From Akkermansiaceae bacterium (GTDB lineage Bacteria > Verrucomicrobiota > Verrucomicrobiia > Verrucomicrobiales > Akkermansiaceae), in the NCBI GenBank assembly GCA_023300065.1, contig JALZWJ010000349.1, positions 1 to 6,499 of the forward strand: DNA of 6,499 nucleotides, given 5' to 3'. The notes beneath the pieces were generated by a model. The model saw only the letters and a program-made list of their open reading frames with translations. It made no database searches and was not told where the DNA came from. A program made the position numbers and the translations under genes. Position 1 is the first letter of the stretch, and each line of letters begins with the position of its first letter. Positions 1-4,869 of the stretch are shown one piece after another.

Positions 1-1196
1 AGACCATCATCGTCGCAATCAACAAGGTCGACCTTCCTGCTTCCGATCCAATGCGGGTCATGACTCAGCTCATGGAACACGGTTTGGTTCCCTCCGAAAT
101 GGGTGGTGACACTGAGTGTGTCAAAGTCTCCGCGCAAACTGGTGAAGGGGTTGATCAACTTCTAGAGCTCATGGCTCTTCAAGCAGAGGTTCTGGAGCTC
201 CAAGCAAACCCGAAAGCCAACGTTCGAGCCACGGTGATCGAAGCCAGCGTTAAGGCTGGCCTTGGGAACACTGCCACGGTGATTGTTGAAAGCGGAACTC
301 TTAAGAACGGACAACCCTTCATCTGTGGACCGTTCGCAGGTAAGGTGAAGCTTCTCCTCGACCAAAATGGTGAGAAGGTGAAGGCCGCGGGCCCTTCGAC
401 TCCGGTCGAGGTCCTTGGTTTTGCCGAACTTCCTAACGTCGGAGATTCTCTCGTTGGAATGGAGAGCGAGCGCGCTGCTAAGAAGCTTTCTGAGGAACGC
501 ATGGATGAGCGTCGGAAGACACGTCTCGTGCAGCCTAAGAAAAACCGTCTTGAGGACATGATGCAGGCTGTTTCCGGTGGCGGAAAAGCTCAGCTGAAGC
601 TCATTCTCCGCTCTGATGTGCAAGGCACCGCAGAGGCAATTAAGAACGCTATTTTGGAGATCGTCTCCGACAAGGTGGAAGCGAACTTCCTCATTGCCGG
701 CGCCGGTGCCATTAATGAATCCGACGTCCTCATGGCCAGCTCGGCAGATGCCATCATCCTCGGCTTCAACGTCAAGGTGGACGGCAAGGCCGTGAAGGCG
801 GCGAAGGCCGAGGGAGTGCAGGTCAAACTTTACTCCATCGTCTACGAACTGATCGATCAAGTCACCGATGCCATGTTGGGGCTCCTTGATCCTGAGGTAA
901 GAGAGACCGTCATCGGTCGCGCTTCTGTGAAGAAGGTCTTCAAGGTCAACGGTGGTCGTGCTGCTGGTTGTGTTATCAAGAGCGGTAAGGTTTCCCGTAA
1001 GGCTCACGCTCGTGTCCTCCGTGGAAAGCAACCTGTCTTCGATGGCAAGATGTCCACCCTCCGCCGTCTCACTGATGAGGTGGATGAGGTCAAGGAAGGC
1101 ATCGAGTGTGGTATCCGCCTCGGCTCCTTCAACGATTACGAAGAAGGCGACGTCATCGAGTGCTACATTCTCGATAAAGTCGCTCAGACCCTCTAA
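1..1196 (+). CDS. infB: Translation initiation factor IF-2, C-terminal part (5' end cut by window edge)
   Basis: IF2 is the GTPase that places initiator fMet-tRNA on the 30S subunit and promotes subunit joining. The frame is open from base 3 to the TAA at 1194-1196 (397 residues), and the first ATG at 51 is internal rather than the start. Visible G-domain motifs are G4 NKVD at 21-32 and G5-like VSAQTGEG near 126-149. Next come domain II, a charged linker (about 465-570), the C1 domain (LKLILRSDVQGTAEAI, about 594-640, through the INESD and ADAIILGFNV stretches) and the fMet-tRNA-binding C2 domain (VFKVNGGRAAGC through RLTDEVDEVKEGIECGIRLG, about 936-1130). No lesion is seen. The N-terminal region and the G1-G3 motifs lie outside the window. 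The close downstream rbfA supports a shared transcript. Confidence 0.97.
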   Translation, partial: TIIVAINKVDLPASDPMRVMTQLMEHGLVPSEMGGDTECVKVSAQTGEGVDQLLELMALQAEVLELQANPKANVRATVIEASVKAGLGNTATVIVESGTLKNGQPFICGPFAGKVKLLLDQNGEKVKAAGPSTPVEVLGFAELPNVGDSLVGMESERAAKKLSEERMDERRKTRLVQPKKNRLEDMMQAVSGGGKAQLKLILRSDVQGTAEAIKNAILEIVSDKVEANFLIAGAGAINESDVLMASSADAIILGFNVKVDGKAVKAAKAEGVQVKLYSIVYELIDQVTDAMLGLLDPEVRETVIGRASVKKVFKVNGGRAAGCVIKSGKVSRKAHARVLRGKQPVFDGKMSTLRRLTDEVDEVKEGIECGIRLGSFNDYEEGDVIECYILDKVAQTL

Positions 1197-1199
1197 TTC

Positions 1200-1574
1200 A
1201 TGGCCAAACGACTGGACCGGGTTAACGAACTGCTGCGGCGCGAGATTAGCGCCGTGTTGCAGAAAGATTTTGAGTGGAAGAACTCCCTCGTCACCATCAC
1301 TGCAGTTGATACCACGCAGGATCTCAAGGAGGCGAAAGTCTTTGTGAGTATCCTCGGAGGATCAGTTCCTGGGATCCTCGATCAACTGACCAGAAAGCGC
1401 GGCTTTATCCAAAGTAAAGTGGCCAAGCGGGTCACGATGCGTAGCACCCCAGTTCTGAACTTCCGTAAGGATATCTCAGCGGTTCGTGGTGTGGAAGTGG
1501 TGAATCTCCTCGATGAAGTCGCCAAGATTCCTACCGCACCTCCTTTGAAAGAGGGCGAAGAGGGCTTCGAATAA
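1200..1574 (+). CDS. rbfA: 30S ribosome-binding factor A
   Basis: RbfA is a small type II KH-fold protein that binds the immature 30S subunit near the 5' helix of 16S rRNA and supports late maturation. The 124 residues match the family's usual length. Diagnostic stretches are the N-terminal RVNELLRREISAVLQK helix, the strand segment VTITAVDTTQDLKEAKVFVSIL, and RVTMRSTPVLNFRKD followed by VNLLDEV near the end. The ATG starts 3 bases after the infB stop and no good Shine-Dalgarno is visible, so translation is probably coupled to infB. One oddity: the helix-kink motif usually written AxG appears as KRG (residues 66-68) in TRKRGFIQ. The C-terminal tail (PPLKEGEEGFE) is short and acidic. No truB follows, so the operon probably ends here. 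Confidence 0.95.
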   Translation: MAKRLDRVNELLRREISAVLQKDFEWKNSLVTITAVDTTQDLKEAKVFVSILGGSVPGILDQLTRKRGFIQSKVAKRVTMRSTPVLNFRKDISAVRGVEVVNLLDEVAKIPTAPPLKEGEEGFE

Positions 1575-1580
1575 ATCCCT

Positions 1581-1613
1581 CATCACGTCGCTAATTTTGG
1601 CGATGGCTTGATG
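1581..1613. other. Imperfect intergenic hairpin after rbfA
   Basis: CATCA+CGTCGC at 1581-1591 can pair with GCGATG+TGATG at 1600-1613 around an 8-base loop, with a three-base bulge at 1606-1608 and one GU pair. No T-run follows on either strand, so it is not a standard intrinsic terminator. It lies just after the rbfA stop and next to the hairpin at 1615-1638, so it may protect or slow the end of one of the two converging transcripts. This is inference from base pairing only. Confidence 0.3.
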
Positions 1614-1614
1614 G

Positions 1615-1638
1615 AGAGGCTGTTATTACTCAGCCTCT
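1615..1638. terminator. Possible bidirectional terminator hairpin between convergent rbfA and lipoprotein gene
   Basis: AGAGGCTG (1615-1622) and CAGCCTCT (1631-1638) form a perfect 8-bp stem with an 8-base loop. The loop contains the TAA stop codon (read on the - strand, 1626-1628) of the lipoprotein gene, so the hairpin overlaps that gene's end. Its position between two convergent genes suits a terminator. The lack of a T-run on either side weakens the call. Confidence 0.4.
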
Positions 1639-1799
1639 GATTTAGAGTCTGAGGAGATCGCGTCGATCCCTGCTCCTGCCGCTTTCCCTGCTAATCCAAT
1701 CGTGGTTGTGGCCGCTTTTCCAAGAACTTTCACTGGGGTTGTGATGAGCGCGCAGGATGAAAGGAAAGCGGCGCACACGAAGAGAGGGAGAAGTTTCAT
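1626..1799 (-). CDS. Small predicted lipoprotein, function unknown
   Basis: From the ATG at 1797-1799 the product has 57 residues. It opens with a short signal peptide (MKLLPLFVCAAF) and a lipobox LSSC, with the lipidated Cys at residue 16; the residue after it is Ala, not Asp. The mature part is only 42 residues: a proline near the anchor, then an Ala/Gly/Thr-rich stretch (GKAATTTIGLAGKAAGAGI, with a GxxxG spacing) and an acidic Ser-rich tail ending SKSEAE. It probably sits as a lipid-anchored helix in the cell envelope. An in-frame TTG at 1806-1808 would add three residues and has AAGG seven bases upstream. I prefer the ATG because it gives the usual Met-Lys signal-peptide start. The gene converges with rbfA and diverges from the sulfur-fusion gene. 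No family is recognised with certainty. Confidence 0.7.
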   Translation of the reverse strand: MKLLPLFVCAAFLSSCALITTPVKVLGKAATTTIGLAGKAAGAGIDAISSDSKSEAE

Positions 1800-1806
1800 G
1801 GAGCTC

Positions 1807-1835
1807 AATTTAGAACCTTATTCGAGCTTCGACAA
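1807..1835 (-). promoter_or_regulatory. Candidate sigma-70-type promoter for the small lipoprotein gene
   Basis: On the - strand TTGTCG (1830-1835) and TAAATT (1807-1812) are separated by exactly 17 bases, each matching 4 of 6 consensus positions. A transcript from here would begin about at the ATG at 1799, making it nearly leaderless; use of the TTG start would not fit. The -35 box lies inside the inverted repeat GCTT-CGAC-AAGC (1826-1837). This is a by-eye match and could be chance. Confidence 0.25.
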
Positions 1836-1963
1836 GCCAACGGTTTTACGTCGTCTCTCAAGCTTGTTAAGCCCGTGGTGGCGTGCCAAAAACGCCCGCC
1901 CGATCTGAATGTGTTTCGTGATTCAGGATTGCCAAAACGATGAGCTTTCTATTCCCTTAGGTC
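1809..1963. other. Divergent intergenic region between lipoprotein gene and sulfur-fusion gene
   Basis: These 155 bases separate two divergent genes and should hold both promoters. Two short inverted repeats, GCTT-CGAC-AAGC (1826-1837) and GCTT-GTT-AAGC (1862-1872), start 36 bases apart and could be operator half-sites. A further GGCGT/ACGCC hairpin (1880-1896) has no T-run. For the + strand gene the best promoter I see is TTGCCA (1929-1934) with TATTCC (1950-1955), but its 15-base spacer is short, so it is not called separately. The + gene's ribosome binding site is weak: TTAGG ends 2 bases before its ATG. Confidence 0.4.
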
Positions 1964-4339
1964 ATGAAAGATGTCTATCTCGATGCGAACGCGACTACTC
2001 CAGTTCTCCCTGCTGCGGCAAAGGCTGCACTAGAGACGATGGAGGATCTGTTTGGAAATCCCAGTTCATCACACGTGGCAGGACTGCGTGCACGGAGTAT
2101 TTTGACAAAGGCCCGAGCGGCGGCGCTGGATGTGCTTGGCGCAAAAAGTGGGCGCATTGTTTTCACGAGTGGAGCCACCGAGGCGATTCAAACTGCGATT
2201 CTTTCAGCGATGTGCGATATTCGCGGACGTAAGCAGGATCCGCAGACCGAGGGGACTGGGAAACGGTATTGTCTTTTCGGCGCTACCGAGCATAAGGCGG
2301 TCCCTCAGGCCCTGCGCCATTGGTGTGAGATTTTAGAAATGCCGCACGAGATTGTGGAGATCCCAGTCGATCAAAAAGGCCTGCTCGATCTCAACTTCAT
2401 TTCAGAATACGCGGCGCAAACCGATCTCGTGTGCACGATGGCGGTGAACAATGAAACAGGGGTTTTTCAAGATCTCAGCCAGGTCGAGAAGGCGTTTCGG
2501 CCATTGAATCCGAAGGCTCTTTGGTTGGTCGATGCAGTGCAAGCAGTCGGGAAACAAGAATTGGATTTGCAGGGTCTCTCGATCGATTACGCCCCAGCGA
2601 GTGGCCATAAACTCTACGCTCCAAAGGGAATCGGTCTTCTGTATGTCCGAGAGGGTGCTCCGTTTAAGCCTCTCATGGCAGGTGGTGGGCAGGAGAGCGG
2701 GGCACGTGGGGGCACGGAGAATCTTCCCGGAGTCGCTGCGATTCATGCTGTTTTTGAAGCCTTAAAAGAGGGTGTCTTTAATGAACATGACGTGATGGTA
2801 GACTATCGCGATCGCCTCATGGAGAGCTTGAAGTCTGCTTTCCCAAAGATCGTTTTTAATACCCCCTTTGAGAATGCCGTGCCGACAACCATCAATTTCG
2901 CGGTGGAAGGTCTGAGTAGTAAAGAAATCCTAGACCTCTTCGATGCTGCAGATGTCCGCGTCAGCTCCGGCTCAGCCTGCGGGTCGGCCCTTGTAGGTTC
3001 TTACGTGCTGGAGGCGATGGGCTTGCCGAAGTGGCGCTCTGATGGTGCGATTCGGCTTTCCTTTGGTCCGTTGATTGCTGAAGTAGAGGTGCAGTTGGCT
3101 TGCCAGAGAGTTGCGGCCGCGGGCCTAGCACTCCGGAATTCCTGCCTGATTGTGCGCGAGGAGGAAGCCCCTCCAACCTCTCCCGTGACCGGCCTGATCC
3201 AACTCAAACGCGATTCGATGTGCACGTGGATTTATCTCGATGCAGAAACCAAATCGGCAGTGATTATTGATCCTTTCCTCGAATTAGCAGACCGAATCGA
3301 GGTCACGATCCGCTGCCAAGGCTGCCGTATTCTTGCCATTCTAGACACCCACATGCATGTCGATCATGAGTCGCCGCGGGTTGAGTTGATCGAGCGATAC
3401 TCTGATCTCCTCGCTCCTGGAGCCCGGACTGAGGATCCTCTTGGCTGGCCGGTTCCAAGCGGTTCAGTTCTGGTCGGTTCGGGCGAAAGCGCACCGACCA
3501 TGGCCTTTGGAGATGACCAAGTCATCGCGCGAGTTGAGTTGCCCGGACACACTGTAGTGGGTTGTGCTTACCTTCTAGGAACTCCGAAGGAGGGGGCTCT
3601 GAGCCCTAAGCAGGTAGAACTCGCCTTTACTGGTGACACTGTTTTGATGGGCGGGATCGGCCGGACTGACTTTGGCAGCAGCTCGATGGAAGCGCTCTAC
3701 CATTCGCTCAAAGGACTCCCTGCCTTGCTGGGACCTGCTACGGTCATTTGCCCGACGCATGACTACCACAATGGCTTCGCCACTACGCTGAGTAGTGAGC
3801 GGAATGGAAACTGTTTTTTGAGGCGTTTGCTGGCAGAAAAAGATCCGATGAGTTTGGAGGAGTTCAGCCGTGAAAAGCCAATTCTCGATCATGGGATCGA
3901 TGATGAAGCATCGAGTGAACTCGTGTGCGGAAACATCTCAGCTTCCTCAAGGTACCAAACCTCTTTGAATATCGCACCGGGGGATCGGAGGGAGTTTTTC
4001 AACGAACACCAAGGAGCCATCATCGTGGATGTGCGTGAGCCGCATGAGTTCGGTTTTGCGCAAGATTGGCTCGATCTAGGCCTCTGTGAGGCTCCTCTCA
4101 ATGTCCCCTTAACCCGCTTCGCTGGTTATCTGCAATCCCTTCTCGGCCAGCATGAAGATCAATCAGCGGTGGAGATCATCTGCCTCTGCCGGAGTGGCAC
4201 CCGTAGTGAGCGTGCTGCTGAGATGTTACAACGATGTGGCTTCGAGAATTCGTGGAGTCTTATGGGTGGCCTAGCCCTCAGCGGTTCCGTCTTCGATGAG
4301 ACGGTGGCCTTAGGGATGGAAATGGAATACGCGATTTAG
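1964..4339 (+). CDS. Three-domain fusion: cysteine desulfurase, persulfide-dioxygenase-like MBL domain, rhodanese
   Basis: One unbroken 791-residue frame; a TAG at 1958 fixes the ATG at 1964 as the first possible start. Residues 1-390 are a NifS/IscS-type PLP enzyme that would remove sulfur from cysteine as an enzyme persulfide: YLDANATTP, FGNPSSSH, SGATEA, TEHKAV (H110), VNNETGV, VDAVQAVG (D190, Q193), the PLP lysine K216 in SGHKLYAPKG, GGTENLPG and catalytic C339 in SSGSACGSA. Residues 408-635 are a metallo-beta-lactamase fold of ETHE1/persulfide dioxygenase type: THMHVDH (463-468), LPGHT (H529), FTGD (D558), GRTDF (R567), PTHDYH (H599). Residues 664-775 are a rhodanese: VDVREPHEF and active loop CRSGTRS with C742. 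All domains appear competent. No signal peptide, so cytoplasmic. Inferred role: cysteine sulfur to sulfite or thiosulfate. Supply of sulfur for cofactors, with the other domains as safety valves, is an alternative. Domain calls are firm; the combined reaction is not. Confidence 0.93.
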   Translation: MKDVYLDANATTPVLPAAAKAALETMEDLFGNPSSSHVAGLRARSILTKARAAALDVLGAKSGRIVFTSGATEAIQTAILSAMCDIRGRKQDPQTEGTGKRYCLFGATEHKAVPQALRHWCEILEMPHEIVEIPVDQKGLLDLNFISEYAAQTDLVCTMAVNNETGVFQDLSQVEKAFRPLNPKALWLVDAVQAVGKQELDLQGLSIDYAPASGHKLYAPKGIGLLYVREGAPFKPLMAGGGQESGARGGTENLPGVAAIHAVFEALKEGVFNEHDVMVDYRDRLMESLKSAFPKIVFNTPFENAVPTTINFAVEGLSSKEILDLFDAADVRVSSGSACGSALVGSYVLEAMGLPKWRSDGAIRLSFGPLIAEVEVQLACQRVAAAGLALRNSCLIVREEEAPPTSPVTGLIQLKRDSMCTWIYLDAETKSAVIIDPFLELADRIEVTIRCQGCRILAILDTHMHVDHESPRVELIERYSDLLAPGARTEDPLGWPVPSGSVLVGSGESAPTMAFGDDQVIARVELPGHTVVGCAYLLGTPKEGALSPKQVELAFTGDTVLMGGIGRTDFGSSSMEALYHSLKGLPALLGPATVICPTHDYHNGFATTLSSERNGNCFLRRLLAEKDPMSLEEFSREKPILDHGIDDEASSELVCGNISASSRYQTSLNIAPGDRREFFNEHQGAIIVDVREPHEFGFAQDWLDLGLCEAPLNVPLTRFAGYLQSLLGQHEDQSAVEIICLCRSGTRSERAAEMLQRCGFENSWSLMGGLALSGSVFDETVALGMEMEYAI

Positions 4340-4354
4340 ATCGCTCCAGCGTTG

Positions 4355-4390
4355 GTCTTGAAATCTCGGTTGCGAGATTCGTATTAAGAC
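4355..4390. terminator. Possible terminator hairpin between convergent sulfur-fusion and Minf_1886-family genes
   Basis: An inner perfect 7-bp stem AATCTCG/CGAGATT (4362-4368 with 4373-4379, loop GTTG) is continued, after a 4-base bulge on one side, by an outer stem GTCTT (4355-4359) with AAGAC (4386-4390), plus one GU and one AU pair. It lies in the 85-base gap between two converging stop codons, where a two-way terminator is expected. It has no T-run on either strand, so efficient intrinsic termination is uncertain. Confidence 0.4.
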
Positions 4391-4424
4391 GAGCCTTGGG
4401 GCAATGCGAAGGGGATTCCGAGGC

Positions 4425-4808
4425 TTAGGCTACGAGGAATGGCTTGGTAAAAGCGTCCTCGAAGGTGTAGATCTCGTCGAAGTCGTCGAGGGTATCTGAG
4501 TCTTGTTTCCCGAAAACGCCGTTCTCTATGAAGAGGAAGACGATCTCGCCGATGTGGCGGCACTCGGTGATGTTCCAGTCGGCGAGGAGCGTTGCAGACA
4601 TGGGGCCGTATTCCTGGGTGACGAAGTCCCGGAAGCCTTGCAGGAGTTCCTTTCCGCTGACGTGGCGTTTCTCGCCATTCGTTTCTTTAGAAATGCGATC
4701 AACGGTGAAGTCTAGGGCCTCTCGTACGAGGAAGTAGGCTCCTGGTTGGAAACGTTTTTCCTTCTCAAGAATGGCGGTGACGGCGTGCTCGAATTGATTT
4801 GGCTGCAT
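4425..4808 (-). CDS. Conserved protein of unknown function, Minf_1886 family
   Basis: The 127-residue product runs from the ATG at 4806-4808 to the TAA at 4425-4427. The family signature is clear to me: FEHAVTAILEKEKRF near the start, AYFLVREALDFTV, HVSGKELLQGFRDF, EYGPMSATLLADW and IGEIVFLFIENGVFGK, with an acidic aromatic C-terminus ending in a TKPF motif. Proteins of this kind are about this size and are found in Verrucomicrobia and planctomycetes. I know of no experimental function. It has no signal peptide and no transmembrane segment, so it should be cytoplasmic. It lies downstream of rpoD on the same strand, behind the rpoD terminator, and its ATG is 20 bases past that terminator's T-run with no Shine-Dalgarno. 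It may depend on read-through or on a promoter within the terminator. Confidence 0.85.
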   Translation of the reverse strand: MQPNQFEHAVTAILEKEKRFQPGAYFLVREALDFTVDRISKETNGEKRHVSGKELLQGFRDFVTQEYGPMSATLLADWNITECRHIGEIVFLFIENGVFGKQDSDTLDDFDEIYTFEDAFTKPFLVA

Positions 4809-4821
4809 GGCTACAAAAGTA

Positions 4822-4850
4822 GGTTTACAAAAAACCCGCTAATCTGTCGA
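4822..4850 (-). promoter_or_regulatory. Weak candidate promoter for the Minf_1886-family gene
   Basis: On the - strand TCGACA (4845-4850, 5 of 6 to consensus) and TAAACC (4822-4827, 3 of 6) are 17 bases apart. The -35 box lies in the loop and arm of the rpoD terminator. The start of transcription would fall only a few bases before the ATG at 4808, giving a very short leader. This is the only reasonable candidate in the 61-base gap, but the -10 match is poor. Confidence 0.2.
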
Positions 4851-4861
4851 TCAGCGGGCTT
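4829..4861 (-). terminator. Intrinsic terminator of rpoD
   Basis: On the - strand, starting 8 bases after the rpoD stop codon, a GC-rich stem CCCGCT/AGCGGG (4853-4858 with 4835-4840) is extended by A-T and GU pairs to about 12 bp around a 6-base loop. It runs straight into six Ts (4829-4834). This is a textbook Rho-independent terminator, and the T-run shows that it acts on the - strand. Confidence 0.88.
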
Positions 4862-4869
4862 AGGAAATT

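Noticed and set aside
162..1031. A 289-residue open frame on the - strand across infB
   Set aside because: It lies wholly antisense to the well-conserved IF2 sequence and shows no recognisable domain. It is best explained by codon bias in the opposite strand.
952..1347. A 131-residue + strand open frame spanning the infB-rbfA junction
   Set aside because: It overlaps two confidently identified genes in another frame and has a low-complexity Ser/Arg composition.
1880..1896. GGCGT/ACGCC hairpin in the divergent region as a terminator
   Set aside because: It is only a 5-bp stem, has no T-run on either strand, and lies between divergent genes where no terminator is expected.
1909..2232. A 107-residue + strand open frame over the start of the sulfur-fusion gene
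   Set aside because: It is out of frame with the clear cysteine desulfurase N-terminus (YLDANATTP, FGNPSSSH), and its own product has no domain-like sequence.
3158..3174. GAGGAGG in the linker between desulfurase and MBL domains, which can pair with CCTCC, suggesting an internal ribosome binding site for a separate MBL-rhodanese product
   Set aside because: The next in-frame start (GTG for residue 408) is about 20 bases away, too far for normal initiation. The purines are explained by the REEE codons of the linker.
1964..4339. The possibility that the three-domain gene is an assembly or frameshift artefact joining separate genes
   Set aside because: There is no stop, frame change or change in codon style across either linker, and the linkers (about 386-407 and 636-663) look like ordinary interdomain sequence. 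A sequencing slip deleting a stop codon cannot be fully excluded without reads.
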